Notes under the pieces: generated by a model
Seen by the model: only the letters and a program-made list of their open reading frames with translations
Told to the model about the DNA's origin: nothing
The model's database searches: none
In this document: positions 9,681 through 19,047 of the stretch, in pieces
How positions within the stretch are numbered: position 1 is the first letter of the stretch
How the letters are laid out: the number at the start of each line of letters is the position of its first letter
From: Marinobacter salexigens
GTDB lineage: Bacteria > Pseudomonadota > Gammaproteobacteria > Pseudomonadales > Oleiphilaceae
Assembly (NCBI RefSeq): GCF_018860765.1
Contig: NZ_JAHKPV010000021.1
Span: 303,845-367,844, forward strand
DNA: 64,000 bases
Direction: 5' to 3'
Program-made: the position numbers and the translations under genes

Positions 9681-11261
9681 CTACAGATACTTCTCCATCG
9701 GCAACAAGCTAAATAAGCCGGATTTAAAGCGCCGCCAGAACCCTGTGGCCGGTTCGTGGGTCCAAAACTGTTCCTCTCCGGCCGACCAGAACAGCTGCCC
9801 ACCTGCTTCCCGTGTCACCCTCCAGCTGTTTTCAGGCGTCATCGCAGCTTCGATATCCTGCGCAAGCCGCTCTGCCAGTTGGGCACTATGTATCACCAAC
9901 ACGGTTTCAGAGTTTAGGTAGATCGAACGAAGATTGATGTTGAACGAGCCGATGTACAAAGCTCTGCGATCGAATACCGCAGATTTAGAGTGTAAACCCA
10001 CCGAACCGCTACGGCAGAAGTCTGGCATGGCAATCCAATTCAAGCAGGCTTCCGCGTCGGGCCGCAGCTCATACAGCTCCAGTCCGTTTGCGAGCATTGC
10101 GCCGCGCCGACGTGCGTAGCCAGCGTGATTGGTGGTGAGATCATTGGAGGCCAACGAATTGGTCAGGGCCGAGACACGAACGCCTCGCGCCCTAACCTGC
10201 CTCAATATCTCAAGCTGGTCGTCGCCGAGAATGAGATACGCGGATTCCACTAAAATGTCCTTGTCTGCCTCCTCAACAAGTTGGTACAAAGCCTGAGCAC
10301 TGCGCTGGGGGCTATCCGTAATGTCTTGGCCATATACCGCTGGGGAATCAAACACCAACTCCCCTTCAGCCCAGACAAGTGCAGGCAAGATTCGCGATAT
10401 ATACTCAAGCGCTGACCTAGAATCTTGTGGAGGCACCCGGGTAAGCCCAGCGCCATCGGAGGCGGCTGCACGGATCTGCTCTAACTCTGTGCTCAGCCCC
10501 AACTCTTGCGCAGCGTCAGGCTCCAACTGACTCATTGGATAGCTAGACTTGCTGTTCCAAAAAGCATCAAAATTGGCAGAAAGGTCAGCCACAATTGGAC
10601 CGGCAATTAGCACATCGCGGTCGCGAAAGTTAACTTGCGGATGTAGATCAAAGTATTCATCCCCGATATTGCGGCCACCCATTATGCCTAGCGCACCGTC
10701 GACCACGAAGGTTTTGTTATGCATGCGCTGATTGAGACGCTGAAAGTCCGAGATGAAATTCAGCCACTTACCGATGCCCGAGCGGATCGCGAAGGGGTTG
10801 TAAATGGAAAGTTCAATATTGGGGTGCTGATCCAAGGCGGCAAGCAAGGTATCGCGCCCGTTTAGATTTACGTCATCCAATAACAACCGCACCCGCACAC
10901 CACGGTCGGCGGCCACTAGCAGACGTCGCGCCAAATAGGTCCCCGACACATCGCTGTTCCAGATGTAGTATTGAGCGTCAATACTATGTTCTGCAGCCTC
11001 GATCAGCGCAGCACGCTGAAGAAAGGCATCTCGACCGGCATCCTGAATATAAAACCCGGAGTGCTCTAGTTGATTCGGCAGATGAAGCTGAACCTGACGA
11101 CCCAAACGCGTTTCATCAGGACGATCAAACGCGTTTGACAGCGACGGTGCATTACGAGGGGGCAGCTGGGCGCAACCCTGAATAGACAAGATGATCAACA
11201 GAATATATGTACTTCTGGCTCGGAGTGCGTGCCTTGAAACTGTCGCTATTTTGTCAGGCAA
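9681..11261 (-). CDS. Lipoprotein phospholipase D-family protein, cardiolipin-synthase-C-like
   Basis: A 526-residue protein with two HKD catalytic motifs: H181-K183-D188 (HNKTFVVD followed by GGRNIGDEYFD) and H424-K426-D431 (HSKSAVFD followed by IGSFNINLRS). This layout resembles E. coli ClsC/YmdC, which makes cardiolipin from phosphatidylglycerol and phosphatidylethanolamine. The N-terminus has a hydrophobic stretch ending in S-I-Q-G-C30, an imperfect lipobox suggesting a lipid-anchored periplasmic protein. The start is TTG 11261 with a weak ribosome site. It stands alone, minus strand, upstream of tadA. ClsC-type synthase is favoured; another phosphatidyltransferase or a phospholipase is possible. 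Confidence 0.88.
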   Translation of the reverse strand: MPDKIATVSRHALRARSTYILLIILSIQGCAQLPPRNAPSLSNAFDRPDETRLGRQVQLHLPNQLEHSGFYIQDAGRDAFLQRAALIEAAEHSIDAQYYIWNSDVSGTYLARRLLVAADRGVRVRLLLDDVNLNGRDTLLAALDQHPNIELSIYNPFAIRSGIGKWLNFISDFQRLNQRMHNKTFVVDGALGIMGGRNIGDEYFDLHPQVNFRDRDVLIAGPIVADLSANFDAFWNSKSSYPMSQLEPDAAQELGLSTELEQIRAAASDGAGLTRVPPQDSRSALEYISRILPALVWAEGELVFDSPAVYGQDITDSPQRSAQALYQLVEEADKDILVESAYLILGDDQLEILRQVRARGVRVSALTNSLASNDLTTNHAGYARRRGAMLANGLELYELRPDAEACLNWIAMPDFCRSGSVGLHSKSAVFDRRALYIGSFNINLRSIYLNSETVLVIHSAQLAERLAQDIEAAMTPENSWRVTREAGGQLFWSAGEEQFWTHEPATGFWRRFKSGLFSLLPMEKYL

Positions 11262-11394
11262 TGGCTTTATCCCAATCTATCTATGTGCCTGTTTTTGCGA
11301 GATTAGATTTACTCTCACTCGAAAAGAAAAATAAACACTTTAAATCAACACCTTATAGAAAACCATAAAAACACCCTACCAAAAACCTGCCACC

Positions 11395-12300
11395 CTACTC
11401 TTCATCAAAGCTAGCGTAGCGATCAGCCAGAAAATCAATCAATGCTCTGACTGAAGGTAATAGGCCTCGACGGGAGGGGAATACCACATGGATAATTTCT
11501 TTTGGAGCAGTCCAGCTTTCAAGAAGCTTAATTAAGCTACCATCTTTGAGCTGTTGCGTAACCATCAATGTCGGCAATTGAACAACCCCCACTCCGGCTA
11601 GTGCTGCATTGCGCAACGCAACCATATCAGTGGTCACAAAGCGTGGCTTAAAAGGCACCTCAAAGAGTTTATCGTTAGGCGCGTACCAGCTCCAGACGAA
11701 ATGATGCTGAGGTTGCCCTAGCCCCAAAGACGGCCAATTACATAGGTCAGTCAGTTGGTTTGGCAACGCATAACGGCTTACCAGAGCCGGGCTGGCAACC
11801 AGACTCAGACTACGCTCAGATAACACCCGCATAACGAGCTCACTGTCTTCAATTGGGGGCGGCCGTACTCTAATAGCCACGTCCACACCTTCGGATATCA
11901 GATCCACACGACGATTAGACGCCTCAAGCTGAATATTTACTTGTGGGTACTCCGTCATAAACTCCGCCAGCATACAGCCAATGTGAGCGTGCAGCAGTGC
12001 AATGGGACAGGTCAGGCGAATAATGCCTCTGGGTTCCGATTTTAACGAGTCAATGGCCTCCTGAGCGGACTCCGCCTCCACCAACATCGCCTTACAGTGT
12101 TGAAAGTAGGTTTGCCCCACCTCGGTCAGGTGAAAGCTGCGGGTAGATCGGTATATCAACTTTATATCCAGCCGTTGTTCCAGCGCCGCAATCCTGCGAC
12201 TGAGCTTGGACTTGGGAATACACAGAGCTCGACTGGCCGGAGCAAAGCCGCCGTATTCCACCGCCTTCACAAAATAATAGAGATCATTGAGATCCTGCAT
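11395..12300 (-). CDS. LysR-family transcriptional regulator, divergent from ycaC-pirin
   Basis: A 301-residue LysR regulator of the group with short N-termini (MQDLNDLYYFVKAVEYGGFAPASRALCIPKSKLSRRIAALEQRL): a winged helix-turn-helix at about 3-60 and a two-lobed effector domain from about 90. It is divergent from ycaC with a 222-bp gap, the usual arrangement for a LysR protein controlling its neighbour, so ycaC and the pirin gene are its likely targets. Its effector cannot be read from sequence. The 133-bp gap 11262-11394 downstream is AT-rich and carries no gene. Confidence 0.92.
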   Translation of the reverse strand: MQDLNDLYYFVKAVEYGGFAPASRALCIPKSKLSRRIAALEQRLDIKLIYRSTRSFHLTEVGQTYFQHCKAMLVEAESAQEAIDSLKSEPRGIIRLTCPIALLHAHIGCMLAEFMTEYPQVNIQLEASNRRVDLISEGVDVAIRVRPPPIEDSELVMRVLSERSLSLVASPALVSRYALPNQLTDLCNWPSLGLGQPQHHFVWSWYAPNDKLFEVPFKPRFVTTDMVALRNAALAGVGVVQLPTLMVTQQLKDGSLIKLLESWTAPKEIIHVVFPSRRGLLPSVRALIDFLADRYASFDEE

Positions 12301-12321
12301 TCGTATCGTTCCACCAGTGCG

Positions 12322-12377
12322 ACAGTGAGATGCATTTTAGCAGTCTACAAAATCACTGTACCAACTATATGATCATA
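12322..12377. promoter_or_regulatory. Dyad symmetries in the LysR/ycaC control region
   Basis: ACAGTGA (12322-12328) and TCACTGT (12353-12359) form a perfect 7-bp inverted repeat with a 24-bp spacer, followed by the 10-bp palindrome TATGATCATA (12368-12377). They lie 22-77 bp upstream of the LysR start, where LysR proteins usually bind. A small hairpin (GAGCCG, 5-base loop, CGGCTC; 12467-12483) sits in the ycaC leader. Assignment to this regulator is an inference. Confidence 0.4.
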
Positions 12378-12522
12378 ACAAGCAAATCTCAGGAGATTAC
12401 CAAAGCCAAGATTCCCGCAGTGCCATTGAACAACAACGCGGGCAGTTCGATCGCCTGTGAAAACCAGAGCCGGCATACGGCTCCTCATCGAAACGACTAA
12501 CGACTATTTCCCGGAGGAAATG

Positions 12523-13149
12523 ATGAGCTTTAAATACAATCGACTCGACAAAGATAACGCTGCAGTACTATTGGTCGACCATCAGGCTGGCTTGCTCTCT
12601 CTGGTGCGCGACATCGAACCAGACAAGTTCAAAAATAATGTACTGGCACTGGCTGACTTGGCCAAGTACTTCAGTTTACCGACCATTTTAACCACCAGCT
12701 TTGAAACTGGCCCTAATGGACCTTTGGTTCCTGAGCTAAAAGAAATTTTCCCTGACGCACCTTATATCGCCCGTCCGGGCCAGATTAATGCCTGGGATAA
12801 TGAGGAGTTTGTATCGGCGGTTAGGGCTACGGGTAAAAAACAGCTGATTGTGGCCGGCGTTGTAACGGAAGTATGTGTGTCCTTCCCTGTGCTGTCTGCG
12901 CTAGAAGAAGGTTACGAAGTTTTTGTGATTACCGATGCCTCGGGGACCTTTAACCCCATGACCCGTGACGCAGCGTGGGATCGCATGTCACAAGCCGGGG
13001 CTCAACTGATGACTTGGTTTGGCACAGCCTGTGAGCTGCATCGTGACTGGCGAAACGATATAGAAGGGTTAGGAGCACTGTTCTCCAACCACATCCCCGA
13101 CTATCGCAACCTGATTACCAGCTACACCGCATTAACCAGCGAAGACTGA
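12523..13149 (+). CDS. ycaC: Isochorismatase-family hydrolase YcaC
   Basis: A 208-residue cysteine hydrolase nearly identical in layout and length to E. coli YcaC (208 aa), a multimeric isochorismatase-superfamily enzyme of unknown substrate. D19 (LLVDHQAG) and C118 (VVTEVCVSF) are the expected nucleophile-triad residues, and the conserved FETGPNGPLVPEL and SHWRNDIEGL-type segments are present. The start is the second of two adjacent ATGs, five bases after GGAGG; the first (12520) is too close, and the longer frame to 12457 would add a non-homologous leader. A strong terminator follows, then the pirin gene. Confidence 0.95.
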   Translation: MSFKYNRLDKDNAAVLLVDHQAGLLSLVRDIEPDKFKNNVLALADLAKYFSLPTILTTSFETGPNGPLVPELKEIFPDAPYIARPGQINAWDNEEFVSAVRATGKKQLIVAGVVTEVCVSFPVLSALEEGYEVFVITDASGTFNPMTRDAAWDRMSQAGAQLMTWFGTACELHRDWRNDIEGLGALFSNHIPDYRNLITSYTALTSED

Positions 13150-13165
13150 GTTTTCGTGTAAAACT

Positions 13166-13189
13166 AAAGGGAGCCGAGCTCCCTTTTTT
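13166..13189 (+). terminator. Rho-independent terminator after ycaC
   Basis: GGGAGC (13169-13174), loop CGA, GCTCCC (13178-13183), preceded by AAA and followed by six T residues. It is a textbook terminator 20 bp after the ycaC stop. It should separate ycaC from the pirin gene, which would then need its own promoter or read-through. Confidence 0.85.
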
Positions 13190-13225
13190 CATAGGTTTTC
13201 ATAGGTTTTCATAGGTTTTCATAGG
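13186..13225 (+). repeat. Four perfect 10-bp tandem copies before the pirin gene
   Basis: The unit TTTTCATAGG occurs four times without a mismatch at 13186-13195, 13196-13205, 13206-13215 and 13216-13225. The first copy starts inside the T-tract of the ycaC terminator; the end of the last copy contributes AGG to the pirin ribosome-binding site (AGGAG at 13223-13227). One unit equals one helical turn. Copy number could change by strand slippage. Confidence 0.9.
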
Positions 13226-13233
13226 AGCTGATT

Positions 13234-14148
13234 ATGAGTAATCTCGCCTCTGAACTGATTCAGGATTGCAGCGTTATCAGTGGCTGCAGCGCGTTAAAGT
13301 TGGTACTCAAACCCAAGGATAAAGATCTGGGTGGCTTTCGTGTGCGCCGTACCCTGCCCACCAAGGAGTGTCGCAGCGTAGGACCCTGGGTATTTTTCGA
13401 TCATATGGGCCCGGCTCACTTCGAAAAAGATCAGGGGATCGACGTTCGACCTCACCCACATATTGGCCTTGCAACGGTCACTTACCTGTTTGAAGGTGAA
13501 ATGCTGCATCGGGATTCTCTCGGCACTAAAGCGCGGGTATTGCCCGGTGACATAAATTTGATGGTGGCTGGTCGTGGCATTGTGCACTCTGAACGCCAGC
13601 GTGAAGAGATTAAAGCGGGCCCCCAGAATATTCACGGCTTGCAATTATGGCTTGCACTACCCACTGATCTGGAGCAAACCGAACCCGGCTTTTTCCATTA
13701 TGACAAGACTGAAATTCCCGAGGTGGAACCAAACGGTGTACCAGTAAGAGTCATGATGGGCTGCGCTTATGGCGTCACCTCGCCGGTAAAAACTCTATAT
13801 GAAACCCTGTACATAGAGGCGCGCCTGAAAGCCGGACAAACGCTCGTATTGCCCGAAGCGGAGGAAAAGGCCCTGTATATTGTCAAAGGAGCACTGGCCT
13901 TGCGTGAGACCAAGTTGGACGAACACAGCATGGCAATCTTTGGCGATGAATCCGGCATCACTGTAACTGCGCAGCGCGATACCGTACTGGCGGTGGTCGG
14001 TGGTGCGCCAGTGGGAAAACGCTACATGGAATGGAATTTTATCGCCAGCGACAAGTCGCTGATTGAACAAGCGAAAGCTGACTGGAAAGCGGGCCGCTTT
14101 GCCAAAGTTCCCGGGGACGAACAGGCGTTTATTCCTCTTCCGGAATAG
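13234..14148 (+). CDS. Pirin-family bicupin protein
   Basis: A 304-residue pirin/YhhW-like protein with two cupin domains. The metal ligands expected in the first are visible: H74 and H76 (RPHPHIGLATVTYLFEG), H118 and E120 (GIVHSE). Several bacterial pirins show quercetin dioxygenase activity or redox-linked regulatory roles; the substrate here is unknown. The start is ATG 13234, six bases after AGGAG, whose first bases are part of the 10-bp tandem array. The C-terminal domain ends with the typical GGAPVGKRYMEWNFI segment. It follows ycaC in the same direction, probably as one LysR-controlled unit. Confidence 0.93.
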   Translation: MSNLASELIQDCSVISGCSALKLVLKPKDKDLGGFRVRRTLPTKECRSVGPWVFFDHMGPAHFEKDQGIDVRPHPHIGLATVTYLFEGEMLHRDSLGTKARVLPGDINLMVAGRGIVHSERQREEIKAGPQNIHGLQLWLALPTDLEQTEPGFFHYDKTEIPEVEPNGVPVRVMMGCAYGVTSPVKTLYETLYIEARLKAGQTLVLPEAEEKALYIVKGALALRETKLDEHSMAIFGDESGITVTAQRDTVLAVVGGAPVGKRYMEWNFIASDKSLIEQAKADWKAGRFAKVPGDEQAFIPLPE

Positions 14149-14161
14149 CAAGAAATGCGAC

Positions 14162-14195
14162 ACCCGTTGCTCTGGCAAAGGCCAGAGCAACGGGT
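14162..14195. terminator. 15-bp perfect hairpin between pirin gene and guaA
   Basis: ACCCGTTGCTCTGGC (14162-14176), loop AAAG, GCCAGAGCAACGGGT (14181-14195). It lies between the convergent pirin and guaA ends, 13 bp after the pirin stop. No long T-run follows on either side, but stem length and position fit a bidirectional transcription stop or mRNA end. Confidence 0.7.
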
Positions 14196-14240
14196 TTGCT
14201 TCCGATACAAACCGTCAGCCGGAATGTCGTGCCTTACAAA

Positions 14241-15818
14241 TCATTCCCACTCAATCGTAGCAGGCGGCTTGGAGGAGACATCATAGGTAACCCGTGATAC
14301 ACCGCTGATTTCATTGATGATGCGATTGGATACGGTTTCCAGCAAGTCGTACGGTAGGTGCGCCCAGCGTGCTGTCATGAAATCTACGGTTTCAACGGCA
14401 CGCAATGCGATTACCCATTCATAGCGACGCGCATCTCCCACAACACCCACAGACTTCACCGGCAGAAATACAGCAAAGGCCTGACTGGTTTTGTGGTAGA
14501 AGTCAGCGCGGTGTAGCTCTTCCAAGAAGATAGCATCGGCACGACGTAGTATGTCGGCGTACTCTTTTTTGACCTCTCCCAAAATGCGGACACCCAAGCC
14601 CGGCCCGGGGAACGGGTGGCGGTAGACCATGTCGTAAGGCAGGCCCAACTCCAAACCAATGCGGCGAACTTCATCTTTAAACAGTTCACGCAGTGGCTCT
14701 ACCAGCTTCAGCTTCATGGTTTCCGGCAAACCACCCACGTTGTGATGGGATTTAATCACATGCGATTTACCGGTTTTAGAAGCTGCGGACTCGATCACGT
14801 CAGGGTAGATGGTGCCCTGGGCTAGCCAGTTCACATCTTTAATGCGCGTGGCTTCTTCATCGAATACGTCAATAAAGGTGTTACCAATTACCTTGCGCTT
14901 CTGCTCTGGATCGCTTACGCCCTTGAGGTTGGTAAGGAAACGCTCTTCAGCGTCAGCACGGATCACTTTCACGCCCATGCTGCTACCGAACATATCCATC
15001 ACCTGGTCGCCTTCGTTCAGACGTAGCAAGCCGTTATCAACAAACACACACGTAAGCTGATCACCAATGGCCTTGTGCAGAAGCGCGGCCGTGACCGACG
15101 AATCCACACCACCCGACAAACCAAGCAGAACCTTATCGGAACCCACCTGATCACGAATTTTTTCCACGGCGTCGTCAACAATCTTAGCGGGAGTCCATAA
15201 CGCTTCGCAGCCGCAGATGGACATTACGAAGTGCTCAAGAATCCGTTTGCCTTGCAGAGTGTGTGTCACTTCCGGATGGAACTGCAGACCATAAAGATTG
15301 CGCGACAAATCTTGCATCGCTGCGATAGGCGCGCTCTCGGTAGAAGCCAGCAGCTCAAAACCCTCGGGCATGGCCACAACCTTGTCACCGTGGCTCATCC
15401 AAACATCGAGTAGGGATTCGCCAGTCGCCGTCAGGTGATCGGTAATGTCTTGCAAAAGCAGGCCTTTGGCACGCACTTTGACCTGAGCGTATCCAAACTC
15501 GCGTTTCTCGGAACTGGCAACTCGGCCGCCCAGTTGTTCGGCCATGGTTTGCATGCCGTAACAGATACCCAAAATTGGAATACCGCGCTCAAACAGTCCT
15601 TCCGGCGCTCGCGGGCAATCCAGCTCTGTAACCGACTCAGGGCCACCGGCCAGTAGGATGCCTTTGGGGTTGAAATCTTTCAGCTCTTGATCGGTGATAT
15701 CAAACGCGCGGACTTCGCAGTAAACGCCTATTTCGCGCACACGGCGCGCAATTAGCTGAGTGTACTGAGAACCAAAATCCAGAATCAGGATACGGTGGTC
15801 ATGAATATTGTGGGCCAT
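14241..15818 (-). CDS. guaA: GMP synthase (glutamine-hydrolysing)
   Basis: Aminates XMP to GMP using ATP and glutamine. The 525 residues comprise a class I glutamine amidotransferase domain (nucleophile C86 in GICYGMQ, HPE triad residues in [10 protein letters not shown]), the ATP-pyrophosphatase domain with the SGGVDSS P-loop, and the C-terminal dimerisation domain ending PPATIEWE. Length equals E. coli GuaA. It lies 61 bp downstream of guaB, the standard guaBA order, and shares the guaB promoter. Confidence 0.98.
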   Translation of the reverse strand: MAHNIHDHRILILDFGSQYTQLIARRVREIGVYCEVRAFDITDQELKDFNPKGILLAGGPESVTELDCPRAPEGLFERGIPILGICYGMQTMAEQLGGRVASSEKREFGYAQVKVRAKGLLLQDITDHLTATGESLLDVWMSHGDKVVAMPEGFELLASTESAPIAAMQDLSRNLYGLQFHPEVTHTLQGKRILEHFVMSICGCEALWTPAKIVDDAVEKIRDQVGSDKVLLGLSGGVDSSVTAALLHKAIGDQLTCVFVDNGLLRLNEGDQVMDMFGSSMGVKVIRADAEERFLTNLKGVSDPEQKRKVIGNTFIDVFDEEATRIKDVNWLAQGTIYPDVIESAASKTGKSHVIKSHHNVGGLPETMKLKLVEPLRELFKDEVRRIGLELGLPYDMVYRHPFPGPGLGVRILGEVKKEYADILRRADAIFLEELHRADFYHKTSQAFAVFLPVKSVGVVGDARRYEWVIALRAVETVDFMTARWAHLPYDLLETVSNRIINEISGVSRVTYDVSSKPPATIEWE

Positions 15819-15879
15819 AGAATCCTCGAAAAAATAAACTGTGCGGCTCTGGTATAAGCCGCACTCAGGCTGTCTGTTC

Positions 15880-17343
15880 TCAGCTAACGCGGTAGTTCGG
15901 CGCTTCTTTTGTGATGGTTACATCATGCACATGGCTTTCACGCATGCCAGCACCGGTAATACGCACAAACTGAGGTTTGGTGCGCATTTCAGGCATGTTC
16001 GCGCTTCCGGTATAGCCCATGGATGCACGCAGGCCACCAATCAACTGGTGGATGATGTTGCGCATCGGGCCTTTGCAGGCAACGCGACCCTCAATGCCTT
16101 CCGGAACCAGCTTTTCAATGCCTTTACTTGCGTCTTGGAAGTAGCGGTCGCTTGAACCCTGCCCCATGGCACCGAGTGAACCCATACCACGATAGGCTTT
16201 ATAGCTGCGGCCCTGATACAACTCGATCTCGCCGGGCGCTTCGTCTGTCCCCGCCAGCAAACTGCCGATCATAACGCAGTGGGCGCCGGCAACAATGGCT
16301 TTGGAAATGTCGCCGGAGAAACGAACACCGCCGTCGGCAATTAATGGTACGTCGGTATCTTTTAACGCTTCCGCTACGCTGGATACTGCAGAAATCTGTG
16401 GTACACCCACGCCAGCAACAATGCGGGTGGTGCAGATAGAACCAGGGCCTATGCCAACCTTTACAGCGTCTACCCCCGCATCAGCAAGAGCTCTAGCGGC
16501 TTCGCCGGTAGCAATATTGCCACCAATCACCTGAAGGTCTGGGTAGTGCTTTTTGATCCAGCGCACACGCTCAATTACACCGCGTGAATGACCGTGGGCC
16601 GTATCCACCACAATCACATCCACACCGGCATCCGCTAAGGCAATAATACGCGCTTCGGTGTCGCCACCGGTACCAACTGCCGCACCTACTCTTAAGCGGC
16701 CCTGACTGTCTTTGCACGCCAACGGGTAGTCTTTCGACTTTTGAATGTCTTTAGCAGTAATCAGGCCACGCAACTGGAAGTCAGCGTTTACCACCAGAAC
16801 TTTTTCTATGCGATGGCGATGCAGTAGTTCTTTCACCTCATCCAAGCTTGCACCTTCTTGAACGGTTACCAGCTTGTCCTTCGGTGTCATAATCTGGTGC
16901 ACCGGCGTATCCATGCTGCTTTCAAACCGGATGTCACGGCCTGTCACTATGCCAACCAGCTCGGTTCCATCAACCACTGGCAAGCCGGAAATGTTGTTGG
17001 CCATGGTGATTTCCACCAGCTCGCGCACGGTGTTTTTCGGGCTGACGGTAATCGGATCTTTCACCACGCCACTTTCAAACTTCTTCACCTTGCGAACTTC
17101 AGCAGCCTGCTGTTCCGGATTCATGTTTTTGTGCATGATACCAATGCCGCCTTCCTGAGCCATGGCAATCGCCAGCTCTGCATCGGTTACTGTGTCCATA
17201 GCAGCAGAGACAAGTGGTATATTCAGCGTAATCGTCCGGGTCAGCTTGGTGCGCAGATCCACTTGGTGTGGCAAAACCTCGGAATAACCGGGCACTAACA
17301 GAACATCATCAAATGTGAGAGCTTCTTCGGCAATTCGCAGCAT
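15880..17343 (-). CDS. guaB: Inosine-5'-monophosphate dehydrogenase
   Basis: Oxidises IMP to XMP with NAD, the committed step to guanine nucleotides. The 487 residues form a TIM barrel interrupted by a tandem CBS (Bateman) domain at about 93-204; the catalytic loop is [11 protein letters not shown] with C304, and the mobile flap contains [16 protein letters not shown]. Length matches the family. The gene starts ATG 17343 after a leader of about 105 nt from the promoter at 17455-17483. It is divergent from xseA, as in many gammaproteobacteria. Confidence 0.98.
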   Translation of the reverse strand: MLRIAEEALTFDDVLLVPGYSEVLPHQVDLRTKLTRTITLNIPLVSAAMDTVTDAELAIAMAQEGGIGIMHKNMNPEQQAAEVRKVKKFESGVVKDPITVSPKNTVRELVEITMANNISGLPVVDGTELVGIVTGRDIRFESSMDTPVHQIMTPKDKLVTVQEGASLDEVKELLHRHRIEKVLVVNADFQLRGLITAKDIQKSKDYPLACKDSQGRLRVGAAVGTGGDTEARIIALADAGVDVIVVDTAHGHSRGVIERVRWIKKHYPDLQVIGGNIATGEAARALADAGVDAVKVGIGPGSICTTRIVAGVGVPQISAVSSVAEALKDTDVPLIADGGVRFSGDISKAIVAGAHCVMIGSLLAGTDEAPGEIELYQGRSYKAYRGMGSLGAMGQGSSDRYFQDASKGIEKLVPEGIEGRVACKGPMRNIIHQLIGGLRASMGYTGSANMPEMRTKPQFVRITGAGMRESHVHDVTITKEAPNYRVS

Positions 17344-17454
17344 TGGGATCGGCCTTTTGAACGTGCTAAATTTGAACCTTTCGAACGGTACTTTTCGACC
17401 TAAAGGTGCAGGAAGAAAAGGCTACCGCCGCAAAGTAAAATGCGTAATCGGCCT

Positions 17455-17483
17455 ATTATAAAGAGGTGTCGCAAGTCAGTAAA
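17455..17483 (-). promoter_or_regulatory. Sigma-70 promoter of guaBA
   Basis: On the minus strand, TTTACT (17483-17478) and a perfect TATAAT (17460-17455) are separated by exactly 17 bp. Initiation would fall near 17448. It lies in the 238-bp guaB/xseA divergent region; no equally good promoter was seen for xseA. Confidence 0.7.
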
Positions 17484-17581
17484 CTGCACAGTTACCTATC
17501 ATTTACCGCATGCATTTGAAATTCCAGCAATTTACACTCATATTTTTCGGCTATTGCGTATAAGCCGGCTAGGAGATTTTG

Positions 17582-18958
17582 GTGAATAACCTATTTCAGG
17601 ATGCCCGGCCCAGAGCGTTGTCCGTCAGCGAACTGAACCATCAGGCCAGGCATCTGCTGGAATCCAGCTTCATGCAAGTGTGGGTTGAGGGTGAATTATC
17701 AGGTTTTTCCCGGCCCTCGTCCGGGCATTGGTACTTTTCCTTGAAGGACCAAAAGTGTCAGGTTCGCTGTGCCATGTTCCGAGGCCAGAACCAACGTATT
17801 CGCCCACTACCCAAGGAGGGGGATCAGGTTCGCATTCGAGGCAAGGTGACTCTTTACGAAAATCGTGGCGACTTTCAGATTATTGTCGAACACATGGAAC
17901 CGGCGGGCCTCGGCGCTTTACAGCAAGCCTTCGAGGAATTAAAGCGCAAACTGCAAGCAGAGGGTTTGTTCGAGGCGGGCCGTAAAAAGCCGATTCCCTC
18001 AATGCCCACACACATTGGTGTTATCACCTCCCCCACCGGCGCAGCCATTCATGACATCCTCACGGTTTTGGAACGGCGCTGCCCCGCCATACCGATCACA
18101 CTTTACCCCACAACGGTTCAGGGCAAACCGGCTACGGCGGAAATAGTATGCGCTATCGAGGCGGCGCAGGCCCATGGCTTGGCTGACGTGCTAATTGTCG
18201 GTCGCGGTGGCGGCTCTCTGGAAGACCTCTGGTGCTTTAACGAGGAAGCCGTAGCAAGGGCCATTGGAGCCTGCACCATCCCCACGGTTAGTGCCGTCGG
18301 ACACGAGACTGACGTTACCATTGCCGACTTTGTGGCAGATCTTCGGGCACCCACACCCTCTGCAGCGGCAGAAAAGGTGTCGCCGGATCAAAACGAGATG
18401 CTAAGGCAGGTGAATGATCGCGACCACCGCTTGGCCAACTCCGCCAGAAGAGTGCTTCAACGCCTGAACACAAAACTCGAGCATCTCCGTGCGCGCTTGC
18501 GCGATCCGAGACGAGAGTTGCTGGACAAGGCCCAGCGACTTGACGAATTGGAGGTCCGGCTGGGCAAAGCCATTGCTCAAAGCTTGGATCGCTCGCAGGT
18601 ACGCAGCGCCCATCTGGCGCAACGGCTTGCCATGCAGTCTCCCGGAACACAGCTCACAAACAGCCGAGAAGTACTTGATCGATCTGCTCTTCAACTGGAG
18701 AAAGCAATACAACAGGCTCTAGCGAGGTTTAATGACAAGCTGGGCCATACAGCCAGCACCCTTAACCTTGTGAGCCCTCTGGCCACACTGGGGCGCGGGT
18801 ACGCTATTGTTCGCGACCAACGAAACAATATCGTCCGCAATGCAACTGATGTAACTACCGGCGACCAGATTTCCGCACACTTGGCAAACGGCAGCCTTAC
18901 AGCCGAAATAAAATCCGTTAATCCGAACAGCACTTGGCCCAAAAACCCCACTGACTAA
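17582..18958 (+). CDS. xseA: Exodeoxyribonuclease VII large subunit
   Basis: Catalytic subunit of ExoVII, which degrades single-stranded DNA to oligonucleotides from both ends. The 458 residues show the N-terminal OB domain ([24 protein letters not shown]), the catalytic core ([23 protein letters not shown] and [17 protein letters not shown]) and a long C-terminal coiled coil that carries the small subunit. The start is GTG 17582, six bases after AGGAG; a TTG at 17579 is too close. The small-subunit gene xseB is not in this window. Confidence 0.96.
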   Translation: MNNLFQDARPRALSVSELNHQARHLLESSFMQVWVEGELSGFSRPSSGHWYFSLKDQKCQVRCAMFRGQNQRIRPLPKEGDQVRIRGKVTLYENRGDFQIIVEHMEPAGLGALQQAFEELKRKLQAEGLFEAGRKKPIPSMPTHIGVITSPTGAAIHDILTVLERRCPAIPITLYPTTVQGKPATAEIVCAIEAAQAHGLADVLIVGRGGGSLEDLWCFNEEAVARAIGACTIPTVSAVGHETDVTIADFVADLRAPTPSAAAEKVSPDQNEMLRQVNDRDHRLANSARRVLQRLNTKLEHLRARLRDPRRELLDKAQRLDELEVRLGKAIAQSLDRSQVRSAHLAQRLAMQSPGTQLTNSREVLDRSALQLEKAIQQALARFNDKLGHTASTLNLVSPLATLGRGYAIVRDQRNNIVRNATDVTTGDQISAHLANGSLTAEIKSVNPNSTWPKNPTD

Positions 18959-19047
18959 TCCTATGGTCTACTGGTTCACTGCCTCAAAGCGCCTAAAGTT
19001 GAAGTATCTGATAACAAAATAACAGCAGGCATTACGAGGCAGATTGT

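Noticed and set aside
12457..12522. 22-codon extension upstream of ycaC
   Set aside because: The GGAGG site and the 208-residue length of E. coli YcaC both support the start at 12523.
13186..13225. Short direct repeats considered as a CRISPR remnant
   Set aside because: Units are 10 bp and contiguous without spacers, and no cas gene is present.
17531..17564. TTTACA and TATAAG boxes upstream of xseA
   Set aside because: The spacer is 22 bp, too long for a normal sigma-70 promoter.
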